Below are positions 1-7,990 of a DNA stretch of 53,994 bases, piece after piece (position 1 is the stretch's first letter; the number at the start of each line of letters is the position of its first letter). A program made the translations under genes and the position numbers. The DNA is taken from NCBI GenBank assembly GCA_024277815.1, contig JAJRUM010000071.1, positions 1 to 53,994 on the forward strand, read 5' to 3'. The notes under the pieces are model-generated. The model was given only the letters and a program-made list of their open reading frames with translations. It was not told the DNA's origin and searched no databases. The DNA is from Gammaproteobacteria bacterium (lineage in GTDB: Bacteria > Pseudomonadota > Gammaproteobacteria > Xanthomonadales > SZUA-36).

Positions 1-70
1 TGACATTAATCTGCCGGATCGACAGACCACCGGCCAGTCGTAATCGTAAAATATCTCTGATTTTTCGCAT
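1..70 (-). CDS. istA: IS21-family transposase IstA, N-terminal fragment (runs off the left edge)
   Basis: The visible peptide starts MRKIREILRLRLAGGLSIRQ (sixth residue D on strict translation), the helix-turn-helix start typical of IS21-family IstA transposases, which bind the element ends and catalyse cut-and-paste transposition with the helper ATPase IstB. An AAGGA ribosome-binding site sits just upstream of the ATG at 70. The rest of istA and istB must lie left of the window. The upstream repeat block and the interrupted cas1 next door support the call. Only about 23 codons are visible, so activity cannot be judged. Confidence 0.72.
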   Translation of the reverse strand, partial: MRKIRDILRLRLAGGLSIRQINV

Positions 71-155
71 TGTAGTCCTTGGTGTTGCCATTGCCTCTTC
101 CCAAAAAGTGAAAAAGGGTAGCAAATAAGTGATAAAACAATGCGTTGAAATGGTT

Positions 156-312
156 TCTGGTTCATCGTGAACAGTGATTCCGGGATCGTGAACAGTGATT
201 CCGGAAAAACCGGAAAAGTGTTCACGTTGAGCCAGAATCGCCGTTCACGTTAAACCGGAATAGGTGTTCAGATTGAACCAGAATCAGTGTTCAGATTGGG
301 CCGGAATATGCA
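156..312. repeat. Multiple terminal repeats of the IS21-family element
   Basis: Read on the minus strand from 312, about four degenerate direct copies of a ~23-bp unit follow each other, each with an ATTCYGG core and a TGAAC(A/G) core (for example TTCCGGCCCAATCTGAACAC). Two copies of CCGGAATCACTGTTCACGAT follow in the opposite sense. Arrays of 20-odd-bp repeats at the ends are known for IS21-family elements, where they bind the transposition proteins. Confidence 0.7.
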
Positions 313-690
313 GGTGCTTCCAAGTGCGAACGATTGCATTCTGATTTTGGCTTTGATGATTGTCTGCCATAATCTTTTCTTTAGTGGCTTTTTCGCATTT
401 ATTTGGTTTTTGATTGTAGAGGACTGTGCATGATGGCCAACAAGTGGCCATGTTACAGATACAGGTGAAAAACTATTGTCACAAACCACATATGGAATAC
501 CATTTTCAGCGAGCCTTACCAGCATGGATTGACTCAGAATGAGTCCGTGACCAGCGCCGATCACTCCACAAACCATATCAAGTGGCACTTCACCTAATTT
601 GTTTTTGCCTTCGCTAATAACTAGAAAACCACGTTTGACGGACAGAAACCTGTTGTCACCAGAGATTTCAACAATCTGCATTTTAGTCAC
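313..690 (-). pseudogene. cas1: cas1, 5' part only (residues 1-126), interrupted by the IS21-family element
   Basis: Cas1 is the integrase of CRISPR spacer acquisition. The preserved part is the N-terminal beta domain and the start of the helical domain of a type II Cas1 (VEISGDNRFLSV, GLILSQSMLVRLAENGIPYV, KKRLWQTIIKAKI). The conserved metal-binding Glu/His/Asp of the C-terminal domain would lie beyond the insertion and are absent here, so this product cannot integrate spacers. The GTG at 690 overlaps the cas9 TGA by two bases. An ATG at 681 is an alternative start. Whether the 3' part of cas1 and cas2 persist beyond the element is not visible. Confidence 0.85.
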
Positions 691-3600
691 CTAGATTCGG
701 ATATGACTTTCCGTGCTTTGCCGGCATCATGAATTGACCCGAGCGGGTCTACCCAGATCCGCCGAGCGTTATGTTGTTGTAGCCAACTCGCTGAAGCTCC
801 GATGGAAAGGTCGTCACCAGATTCGATAGCTATGGAATGAGGGCGCAAATAGGCCCTGCCGTCTGAGCGAATTTTTTTTACCCTGCAATAAAAGACCTGA
901 CCATCGCCGTCATAAGCTAAAACATCATTAATATGTAGGCGCATTACTCTCCAGGCAGTGGGGTTAGTCTTTCGCCACTCGGGCTGACCAGATTGATGGT
1001 GAGCGTCAAACATTGAAACTATAGTTGTCTGCCATTTTCCAGCCTTGCTTCCTTTGTTGTTACACCAGATATCCATACAAAAATTGCTGCCACCCTGTAC
1101 ATAACGATAAGGTATGCCTTGTTTGTCTGAAATGGGGATCATTGCTATATCAGATTTTTGTCTGTGAATTCGGACGCGCCTGACACCATTTCTTGAGCCA
1201 TAGTTTCTAAGAAATGCTTTCCAGGATTGTGACGTGTGCAAGTTCTCATGTTCGTTTAGAAGGTCTGCTCGAATATTTGCACAAGCGATTTCATTTATTG
1301 GTTTAGGTTTCTTGTCGATATCTTGAAGAGGCACTCTGGTTGCATAAATGGAATAGCCTTTCTTTTCACTGGGCCCGACTAACCCATAATTTGTTTCTTC
1401 GTGTAATGCACCTTTCGTTGTTCCGGTAGGCGCGTTTTTTTGAGGGTTCGAATTATCAGGCTTATACGAAATAACAATGTTTTCGACAACCGACTTAATA
1501 CTTGTGAGGTTAAACCCTTCAAAGGGTGCCGGGAGTTGCTTGATCGTTCTTTCAAGGTATTCAGACTCTGCTTTCGCAGCGGAAGTTGAGACTTGTTGAA
1601 TGGTCTTTCTCGAAATACACGCAGTTACCAAGGCATCAATAGCATGATGTCTGTGGTCGCCACGCTCTTTGACATCATCTTTAGACAAAAAACTATTACA
1701 ACCCCAGTGATGCCGCAATTTCGCAGTCAACCTGCCGTTTGTTGCTACGACGCGATTAGGAGCACAGACATACTCCATATACCGCCTTGCGACTTTGCTC
1801 ATATATTGCGTGTCAGTAAGCAAACGAGCAATAATTGACTCGTGCTCTCCTTTTAATTTCTCCATTGCATCATGGGAAAACCGCCATCTTTTGGATGAGT
1901 GCATGTTTTCAACTCGGGCCAATATATCATTCCAATCATATCCGACCGGACTATGTCCAAAAGCTTCGAATGGTGATTGATTTCTTTTGTCACGGTTCGC
2001 TTTTCGGGAACAAATAACTTTGTTGGCCCGGCCATCGTCAAAGCTTCTGGAAAATGGTAGTAAGTGTTCTATTTCATAGCTGGCAGAAAAAAGATCAGCT
2101 AAAGGAATTATTGCTCCGCTGAAAGGACAAACCCGTCGGTCAGGTTCTCGTGCCAAGTCCTGCCAAAGCTTGTACCTCATTCGATTGTTATAGTTTGTCT
2201 GCACACCAATATCCTGAAGGACGTTATTAATTTTCTCGTTGTCCTTCCTGTTTTTTTCCTGTGAGCTTGTTATTTCAGCTAACCTTTGAGGTGAGTTTTT
2301 TAAATCTCTAGCCAGCTCTATATGGACTTCCTGAGGAGCTGAACGATATCGTTTATAAAGTGCGTTGATAATAAGTTTTAGTTGATTCAGTGCGATATGG
2401 ACTGTTGGGTTGTTTATCTTTCCAAAATAAGACTCAGGATCCGTGTTTTGATCTACGTTATGATTAGCGCCCAGCGTTGATTTGGAAAGGACGCTTCCAT
2501 AGTAAGGGAGGTCGCCATGATCGAAACGTTCACCAGTATGGTCGAAACTGTGGTTAATACCTGCTAATGCGCAGGCTTTATCATATGTGAGACCTTGCTC
2601 AAGGAATGGCAGAATCATCTTGATTGCTTTTACGCTTACATGGCCATAACCTTTTACCAATGAACAGGAGGCTACTTTGGATGATTTTTCTGGGTCTAGT
2701 TGATAATTGTCTTGGAGCCAGTTCTTAAGCTTTGCTTTATTAGGTTCGGAAAGTATTTTGGTCACTATCAACTCCTGACTAGCTGGTGACAGATCGAACC
2801 ATGGGGAGCCAAAGTGGCTGTTTTGAGAAAGTATACGATTGGTTTTGTTACAGAAAACCCCCTTACGCCCAGCTTTGTTAAGGTTGAAATCTATTCTGCC
2901 ACTAAGGCCCAATATTTTTTGGATTTTTTTCCAACCCAGATAGCCAGCTTTCGTTATACCCTCAAATGATTCTTCCAGAACATTTCTAATCTTCAGCCTT
3001 TGTTCGTTAGTTATTGGTTCTAACTCATTGCTAAGGTCTTCAATTTGAAGATTATTTAATTCTTGAAGGATTCTAAATTTTTGCACGATCGGAAGTGCCA
3101 GTGGTGACCGTTTCTCGTTGTGAAGCAATGCGCACCAACCGGGTTCTGGGATGGTTAGTGGTCTTTGTCGAAAAATAATGCTTTCCAAAGATTGCGCTGC
3201 GTCATCGGTTAATGAAGGAATACTGTCAATCTGTTTTGAAGCTATAGTTTGGAACTCAGCAAGGTACATTTCTCTGTCAGCGTAGAAATCCCACTGATTC
3301 TTATTGGAATCACTAACTGATGGTCTCATGCGGACGTGCTTTCCCGAACTCTTTCTTTCATAAAGATATTGACCAAGCGTCTGGTCTCCGAGATCTACCC
3401 ACAAATTGGCGATACCTTGTTTTAATCCGGCAATTTCAGTTTCGTCGCCGGAACTATCTGCGAGTCGGTTGCTTTTGAACCCGCGACGTTGATTGATGTG
3501 AAATAGAGCGCGGCCTAATATATATGGATCAACAGGTTTTCGCGCAGCATCGGATCTTGCTTGCCATGGATCAATATGTTGGACAGTTTTTCTAGCTGAT

Positions 3601-3869
3601 GCCGAGGCAGGCATCAATTCCAACTGTACTAGCTTTTCCATTAAATCCTTTCGGCGAAGTAAGTAGCGGTCACGCCTGCGCCTTGCTGATCTAGCTTTTC
3701 GTCTTGTAACGGAGAGCGGTTCTCTTGACTTTGCATCACGACCATCATGGAAAATACGAACGCCCATATCCAGTACGCTGACAGGTTCGTCCCTTTCATT
3801 GAGGCGTAAAGCACACCAACCAATTGAGGTTGCACCCATATCCAATCCAAGACGGTAGTTAATTCTCAT
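687..3869 (-). CDS. cas9: Type II-C CRISPR-associated endonuclease Cas9 (1060 aa)
   Basis: This is an RNA-guided double-strand DNA endonuclease. Domains in order are RuvC-I with D10 (LGLDMGATSIGW), an arginine-rich bridge helix (about 56-75), the recognition lobe, RuvC-II with E518 (VHIELA), HNH with H602, N616 and N625 at the same spacing as in SpCas9, RuvC-III with H741/H742 and D745 (HHAIDALV), then the PAM-interacting C-terminus. All catalytic residues are present. The 1060-aa length and the absence of csn2 or cas4 fit subtype II-C, among the compact forms. A GGGGGG ribosome-binding stretch precedes ATG 3869, and cas1 follows with a two-base overlap. The gene is visibly AT-richer than the core genes from 4125 on, which suggests horizontal acquisition. 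PAM and guide repeat cannot be read from the sequence. Confidence 0.95.
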   Translation of the reverse strand: MRINYRLGLDMGATSIGWCALRLNERDEPVSVLDMGVRIFHDGRDAKSREPLSVTRRKARSARRRRDRYLLRRKDLMEKLVQLELMPASASARKTVQHIDPWQARSDAARKPVDPYILGRALFHINQRRGFKSNRLADSSGDETEIAGLKQGIANLWVDLGDQTLGQYLYERKSSGKHVRMRPSVSDSNKNQWDFYADREMYLAEFQTIASKQIDSIPSLTDDAAQSLESIIFRQRPLTIPEPGWCALLHNEKRSPLALPIVQKFRILQELNNLQIEDLSNELEPITNEQRLKIRNVLEESFEGITKAGYLGWKKIQKILGLSGRIDFNLNKAGRKGVFCNKTNRILSQNSHFGSPWFDLSPASQELIVTKILSEPNKAKLKNWLQDNYQLDPEKSSKVASCSLVKGYGHVSVKAIKMILPFLEQGLTYDKACALAGINHSFDHTGERFDHGDLPYYGSVLSKSTLGANHNVDQNTDPESYFGKINNPTVHIALNQLKLIINALYKRYRSAPQEVHIELARDLKNSPQRLAEITSSQEKNRKDNEKINNVLQDIGVQTNYNNRMRYKLWQDLAREPDRRVCPFSGAIIPLADLFSASYEIEHLLPFSRSFDDGRANKVICSRKANRDKRNQSPFEAFGHSPVGYDWNDILARVENMHSSKRWRFSHDAMEKLKGEHESIIARLLTDTQYMSKVARRYMEYVCAPNRVVATNGRLTAKLRHHWGCNSFLSKDDVKERGDHRHHAIDALVTACISRKTIQQVSTSAAKAESEYLERTIKQLPAPFEGFNLTSIKSVVENIVISYKPDNSNPQKNAPTGTTKGALHEETNYGLVGPSEKKGYSIYATRVPLQDIDKKPKPINEIACANIRADLLNEHENLHTSQSWKAFLRNYGSRNGVRRVRIHRQKSDIAMIPISDKQGIPYRYVQGGSNFCMDIWCNNKGSKAGKWQTTIVSMFDAHHQSGQPEWRKTNPTAWRVMRLHINDVLAYDGDGQVFYCRVKKIRSDGRAYLRPHSIAIESGDDLSIGASASWLQQHNARRIWVDPLGSIHDAGKARKVISESR

Positions 3870-3904
3870 GGAACCCCCCGCGATATGTTGTTTATCTTTC
3901 TATA

Positions 3905-3933
3905 GTTATAGGCGAATAGTCCTTGACTGTCGA
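3905..3933 (-). promoter_or_regulatory. Predicted cas9 promoter
   Basis: On the minus strand TCGACA (3933-3928) and TATAAC (3910-3905) are separated by 17 bases, each one mismatch from the sigma-70 consensus, about 36 bases upstream of the cas9 ATG. The -35 box shares base 3928 with the divergent tracrRNA -35 box. Confidence 0.5.
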
Positions 3934-3951
3934 TGATTAGAGTGCAATATT
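3923..3951 (+). promoter_or_regulatory. Predicted tracrRNA promoter
   Basis: TTGACT (3923-3928), a 17-base spacer and AATATT (3946-3951) form a sigma-70-like promoter reading right, with predicted initiation near 3958. The -10 box is weak (4/6), so the call depends on the RNA features downstream. Confidence 0.45.
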
Positions 3952-3957
3952 TACTGG

Positions 3958-4039
3958 GCAAATTAGAAATCGTGGTTTTTAGCCGTTAATAAGGTTTTAT
4001 ACCAACATCTAAGGGACAGGCTACGGCCTGTCCTTTTTT
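3958..4039 (+). ncRNA. Candidate tracrRNA of the type II-C system
   Basis: The stretch follows a sigma-70-like promoter and ends in a strong rho-independent terminator (stem GGACAGGC/GCCTGTCC, loop TACG, six T). It contains AATAAGG (3988-3994) leading into a small hairpin GGTTTTATACC (3993-4003), the arrangement of the post-anti-repeat nexus in known II-C tracrRNAs. The bases before it (about 3960-3986) would be the anti-repeat. The repeat that would prove pairing is not in the window. The roughly 80-nt size and position next to cas9 fit. No protein-coding alternative was found here. Confidence 0.7.
4014..4039 (+). terminator. Rho-independent terminator of the tracrRNA candidate
   Basis: Perfect 8-bp stem GGACAGGC (4014-4021) and GCCTGTCC (4026-4033), loop TACG, then six T (4034-4039). 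The U-tract exists only on the plus strand, which sets the transcript direction. Confidence 0.8.
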
Positions 4040-4124
4040 GTTTACTAAGAAGTCTTTTTTACTCAAACAAAGTGTGTCGTACGGGCAAGATAACCAAATA
4101 TAGTAGTCCAGGGTCAGGGTTCGT

Positions 4125-5270
4125 TTATCCCACTGAGTAAATGTCGCCCAGTAACACCTTACCGTCAGCGCCGGTAATGGCCGCAGTATTTTGAGTTCGG
4201 CCAGCCAACCGCTCACGCGCCAGCCAGGCGAATAGCAAACCCTCTACCCAGTCGGGGTCTGCGCCGTAGCGGGTTGTGGGTTCAACGATGACCTCCGGCA
4301 GTGCGGCTGCAATTCTGCGCATCAGGTAAGCATTGTGTGCGCCGCCGCCACATACCAGCAGGCGTGTTGGCAGCCCGGATATCTGTAGGCTGGAGGCAAT
4401 ACTCCTGGCGGTCAACTCGACCAGTGTGGCCTGTACATCCACTTCGGCCGGGCTGGAATCACCCAGCAGTTTTTCCAACCAGGACATATTGAAGTACTCA
4501 AGGCCGGTGCTTTTGGGTGCCGGCAGGCTGAAATATGGATCTGCCAGCAGGCCTTGTAAAAGTGCGTTATTGGCTTGCCCTTTGCTTGCCCAGCGACCGC
4601 TGTCGTCATACTCTTCCTGCAGGTGACGTTGGGTCCAGGCGTCCATCAGGCAGTTACCGGGGCCGCAGTCGTAGCCGTGAATCCCGGTCTCCTTTTTACT
4701 GGCTGGCAACAAGGTGAGGTTGGCGATGCCGCCAAGGTTCAGTATGGCGCGGTCTTCCGTGTCATCGTGGAAAAGCACCTGGTGCAGCAGAGGCGCCAAC
4801 GGCGCGCCCTGGCCTCCTGCCAGCACATCCGCACTGCGAAAATCGGCAACCACGGTGGTTTTAGTGCCCCTGGCGATCAGTTCCGGTTTACCCAGCTGGA
4901 TAGTAACAGGGGGATCTTCCGTGGGGGCATGCCATACCGTCTGGCCGTGTGAGCCTATGGCGCGTATGTCCTGCATTTCCAGTCCGGCTTCGCGCACCAG
5001 GTTCTGGGCGACGCGGGCAAAAAAGCAGCCCAGGTTCTCATCCAGCACGCTCGCCACATCTCTGGCGGGCGGACGGCCCGTTGCCAGCAACTGCTCAAGG
5101 GTCAGTTTGATGGCTGTCGGGTAGGGTGTGCAGAGCGCATGCAACAGTTGCATTGAGCCGTTGCCAAAACTCACCAGTACCGCATCTACGCCATCGCGAC
5201 TGGTACCGGACAACATGCCGATAAATAACGCTTCTTCCTCTGCCAACATTGTATTCGGCGGGCTGATCAT
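4125..5270 (-). CDS. anmK: Anhydro-N-acetylmuramic acid kinase (381 aa)
   Basis: AnmK phosphorylates and opens 1,6-anhydro-MurNAc to MurNAc-6-phosphate in cytoplasmic recycling of murein fragments. The full family length is present with the ASKHA-type ATP-binding motif GMLSGTSRDGVDAVL (about 18-32), SHGQTVWHAP, the catalytic-loop segment ADFRSADVLAGGQGAPL, LNLGGIANLTLL and YDCGPGNCLMD. The ATG at 5270 overlaps the TGA of the upstream M23 endopeptidase gene (ATGA). The two are therefore probably translated together, which makes sense because the upstream enzyme cuts murein and this one recycles it. An internal ATG at 5249 is a less likely start. Confidence 0.95.
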   Translation of the reverse strand: MISPPNTMLAEEEALFIGMLSGTSRDGVDAVLVSFGNGSMQLLHALCTPYPTAIKLTLEQLLATGRPPARDVASVLDENLGCFFARVAQNLVREAGLEMQDIRAIGSHGQTVWHAPTEDPPVTIQLGKPELIARGTKTTVVADFRSADVLAGGQGAPLAPLLHQVLFHDDTEDRAILNLGGIANLTLLPASKKETGIHGYDCGPGNCLMDAWTQRHLQEEYDDSGRWASKGQANNALLQGLLADPYFSLPAPKSTGLEYFNMSWLEKLLGDSSPAEVDVQATLVELTARSIASSLQISGLPTRLLVCGGGAHNAYLMRRIAAALPEVIVEPTTRYGADPDWVEGLLFAWLARERLAGRTQNTAAITGADGKVLLGDIYSVG

Positions 5271-6619
5271 TGGCTGGCATACATCGAGGCGGCCTCGAGA
5301 CGGCTTAGCCGGGACAGGATCGGTGCGGCAGCCACCCGAAAAGCAGCCAGTTGGTCGGCCTTGAGAGTATCCACTTTTGGCAGTGGCACTGTGCGGGGGT
5401 TGCGGTGCACGCCGTTGACAACAAATTCATAGTGCAGGTGGGGTGCCTGGGCCAGCCCGGTAGCGCCCACATAGCCGATGACCTGTCCCTGCTTGACCCG
5501 CTGTCCCTGTTTGACCGTGCGCCTGGTAAAGTGCAGGTACTTGGTGACAATGCTGTTGGCATGCTGGATAAATACGTGGTGGCCGTTGTACTTGCTATAG
5601 GCTGAGCGGATAACTTTGCCGTCACCTGCGGCAAACACGGGTGTGCCTTTGGGCGCCTTGTAGTCAATTCCATTGTGAGCTTTCACCCGCTTCAGAATTG
5701 GATGATAGCGCTTGGGATTGAAGCTGGAACTGATATAGGAAAAGTTCAGTGGCGCACGCAGGAAAGCCTTGCGCATGTTCTGCCCGCCGGGTGCAAAGTA
5801 TTGTGCCTGGCCGTCAAGCATAAAGCGTATGGCCTGAAACTTTTCGCCCTGGTTGACGAAAGTTGCACCGATGATCTCGCCATCGCGCAGAAAGCTGCCA
5901 TCCCGGTAGATTTTTTCATAGATCAGCCAAAAGCGGTCGCCTGCACGGATGTCGAGTACAAAATCAATGTCCCAGCCGAACAGGTTTGCCAGTTTCATCA
6001 CCATGCCATCGTTAAGGCCGGCCTGTTTGCCGGCCAGGAACAGTGAGGAGGTAATCGTACCGCTGGTTTCTTCAACACGGGTGATGAGGTTACGTGCCAC
6101 GGTACTGGCGATGGCTTCCTCACCGTCGTGGTCAATAATCAGGTAGTTGCCCTCGTCAACGGCATATCGCATGCGCTTCAAGGAACCATCTTCATGGCGC
6201 TGGAACTCAAACAGGTCGCCGGGGCGGATCTTCTTAAGCTGTTTGGTATCCTGGTTGAGCGCCATGATTTCAAACAGTGTTCTTGCACTGAAACCCTGCT
6301 CACGGAAAATGGTGTCCAGAGATTGGCCGGCGTTGACGGTTACGCGCTGCCACGATTCGTCTGTGGCCGGTGTGGTGACGCTTTCAGTTTCTGTGCCGGT
6401 ATCTATGCCGGCCAGTGGTGCAGGCTTGAAGTCGTGCCGTGCTGGCAGGTCCAGGCTGATGCTGACGGGTTGCACGGCCGGATTGCCTTGTAAGCCTCCG
6501 AGTGCAAAGCCAATGGCGATCAGGGTAAAGGCAAACAGCAATAGTTTTGTACGGTTGGAACCCGAGCGAAACGAGCGCAGCTTGCCGGTGAATCTGGTGA
6601 AGGGATTATTATTGTGCAT
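5267..6619 (-). CDS. M23-family murein DD-metalloendopeptidase (MepM-like, 450 aa)
   Basis: This is an inner-membrane-anchored periplasmic peptidase predicted to cut peptide cross-links during cell-wall expansion. A positively charged start precedes one membrane anchor (about 23-43, TKLLLFAFTLIAIGF). An OapA/LysM-like region (about 89-140) follows, then a C-terminal M23 lysostaphin-type domain with zinc ligands H315 and D319 (HNGIDY) and H394-L-H396. All catalytic histidines are present. The arrangement next to anmK and divergent from tyrS is common in Gammaproteobacteria. The closest characterised relatives are E. coli MepM and Haemophilus OapA-type proteins. Confidence 0.92.
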   Translation of the reverse strand: MHNNNPFTRFTGKLRSFRSGSNRTKLLLFAFTLIAIGFALGGLQGNPAVQPVSISLDLPARHDFKPAPLAGIDTGTETESVTTPATDESWQRVTVNAGQSLDTIFREQGFSARTLFEIMALNQDTKQLKKIRPGDLFEFQRHEDGSLKRMRYAVDEGNYLIIDHDGEEAIASTVARNLITRVEETSGTITSSLFLAGKQAGLNDGMVMKLANLFGWDIDFVLDIRAGDRFWLIYEKIYRDGSFLRDGEIIGATFVNQGEKFQAIRFMLDGQAQYFAPGGQNMRKAFLRAPLNFSYISSSFNPKRYHPILKRVKAHNGIDYKAPKGTPVFAAGDGKVIRSAYSKYNGHHVFIQHANSIVTKYLHFTRRTVKQGQRVKQGQVIGYVGATGLAQAPHLHYEFVVNGVHRNPRTVPLPKVDTLKADQLAAFRVAAAPILSRLSRLEAASMYASQ

Positions 6620-6709
6620 GCAGCGTAAAGACCCTCAACAGGGCCCTGAGTTCAGGCAGCGCTAAAGATAACACATGACGCATAAATTCGAGTGTGATTT
6701 TGCCGCGTC

Positions 6710-6739
6710 TTGATGCACTATGTGGCTTGGCAATACAAT
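6710..6739 (+). promoter_or_regulatory. Predicted promoter of tyrS
   Basis: TTGATG (6710-6715) and TACAAT (6734-6739) are separated by 18 bases, about 50 bases upstream of the tyrS ATG. The boxes match sigma-70 at 4/6 and 5/6. Confidence 0.4.
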
Positions 6740-6790
6740 GCCATGCTTCTTCTCCACAGCGGAGTTGCCCTGCAGCTAACGGACCCGAAC

Positions 6791-7990
6791 ATGAGTGAAA
6801 TTAAACAAGCCCTGGAACTGATTGCCAGGGGCACCGAAGAAATCATCAAGATCGAAGATCTGCAAAAGAAGCTGGAAGCCGGCAAGCCGTTGCAGATCAA
6901 GGTCGGCTTCGACCCGACCGCCCCGGATCTGCATATTGGCCACACGGTGGTCATCAACAAGATGCGCCAGTTTCAGGATCTCGGCCACGAAGTGACCTTC
7001 CTGATCGGGGACTTCACCGGCATGATCGGCGATCCCACCGGTAAGAGTGCGACCCGCAAGCCGCTGACGCCGGAACAAATCAAGGAAAACGCTGAAACCT
7101 ATGCCACCCAGGTATTCAAAGTGCTGGACCGCGAGAAGACCCGCGTGCGTTTTAATTCGGAATGGATGAGTTCGCTCGGTTCGGAAGGCATGATCCGGCT
7201 GGCGGCAAAATACACGGTGGCACGTATGCTGGAGCGGGACGATTTTGAAAATCGCTATCGCAGCGGCCAGCCAATCGGCCTGCACGAACTGCTTTATCCG
7301 CTGGCACAGGGCTACGACTCCGTGATGATGGAAACTGATGTGGAAATGGGTGGTACAGACCAGAAGTTTAACTTGCTGGTAGGCCGTCATTTACAGCAGC
7401 AATATGGTCAGCAGCCACAGGTGATTATCACCCTGCCCTTGCTGGAGGGGCTGGATGGTGTGCAAAAAATGTCCAAGTCGCTGAATAATTATGTGGGTAT
7501 TACCGAGGTACCGGACGAGATGTTCGGCAAGCTGATGTCAATATCTGATGAAATGATGTGGCGTTACTTTGATTTGCTGAGTTTCCGCAGCAATGCAGAC
7601 CTGAAAGGGCTAAGGCAGCAGGTTGTGGATGGTATCAACCCCAGGGATATTAAATTCCTGCTTTGCGAGGAGATCGTGGAGCGTTTTCATGACCGTGCCG
7701 CAGCCGTTGCAGCCAGGGAGACCTTTATTGCCCGCTTCCGGGGTGGCGCGATGCCGGAGGATATTCCGGAGCAAATGCTGGAGACGGACGGGCAGGGCAT
7801 TGGCATTGCCACGGCGCTGACCCGGTGCGGCCTGACCTCGAGTAACTCCGATGCGTTCCGTATGCTCAAACAGGGTGGTGTGCGTATCGACGGAGAGAAG
7901 GTTTCTGACCGGTCATTGCAATTGGAGGCAGGTTTCGAGGGCATCCTGCAAGTCGGCAAACGCAAGTTCTGCAAAGCGCATGTCAAATAG
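6791..7990 (+). CDS. tyrS: Tyrosyl-tRNA synthetase (399 aa)
   Basis: TyrS activates tyrosine with ATP and charges tRNA-Tyr. It is a class I synthetase with HIGH at 48-51 (DLHIGHTVV) and KMSKS at 226-230 ([10 protein letters not shown]), the tyrosine-pocket segment [17 protein letters not shown], and a C-terminal S4 RNA-binding domain ([16 protein letters not shown]). The start ATG at 6791 gives the usual family N-terminus [11 protein letters not shown]. The in-frame extension back to 6710 runs through the predicted promoter and is rejected. It begins a run of five plus-strand genes, and its stop overlaps the tyrA start by 11 bases. Confidence 0.96.
   Translation: MSEIKQALELIARGTEEIIKIEDLQKKLEAGKPLQIKVGFDPTAPDLHIGHTVVINKMRQFQDLGHEVTFLIGDFTGMIGDPTGKSATRKPLTPEQIKENAETYATQVFKVLDREKTRVRFNSEWMSSLGSEGMIRLAAKYTVARMLERDDFENRYRSGQPIGLHELLYPLAQGYDSVMMETDVEMGGTDQKFNLLVGRHLQQQYGQQPQVIITLPLLEGLDGVQKMSKSLNNYVGITEVPDEMFGKLMSISDEMMWRYFDLLSFRSNADLKGLRQQVVDGINPRDIKFLLCEEIVERFHDRAAAVAARETFIARFRGGAMPEDIPEQMLETDGQGIGIATALTRCGLTSSNSDAFRMLKQGGVRIDGEKVSDRSLQLEAGFEGILQVGKRKFCKAHVK

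Larger units (their letters stand above)
1..312 (-). mobile_element. End of an IS21-family insertion sequence inserted in cas1
   Basis: The right boundary is placed at 312. The cas1 reading frame is coherent up to base 313, and then the element end (reading on minus, TGCATATTCCGG...) takes over and adds 14 unrelated residues before a stop. Inside are a repeat block (156-312), about 85 bases of leader and the istA start. The other end, istB and any target-site duplication are outside the window. Confidence 0.72.

Noticed and set aside
268..312. Last 14 codons of the open frame containing cas1
   Set aside because: They derive from the insertion-sequence end, not from cas1.
3870..4124. CRISPR array next to cas9
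   Set aside because: No repeated 20-40-bp units with spacers are present; the stretch holds promoters and the tracrRNA candidate only.
4301..5124. Plus-strand open frames opposite anmK
   Set aside because: GC-rich antisense shadows of a well-conserved minus-strand gene.
6710..6790. N-terminal extension of tyrosyl-tRNA synthetase
   Set aside because: The in-frame extension begins at the predicted promoter and is unlike family N-termini; ATG 6791 fits.
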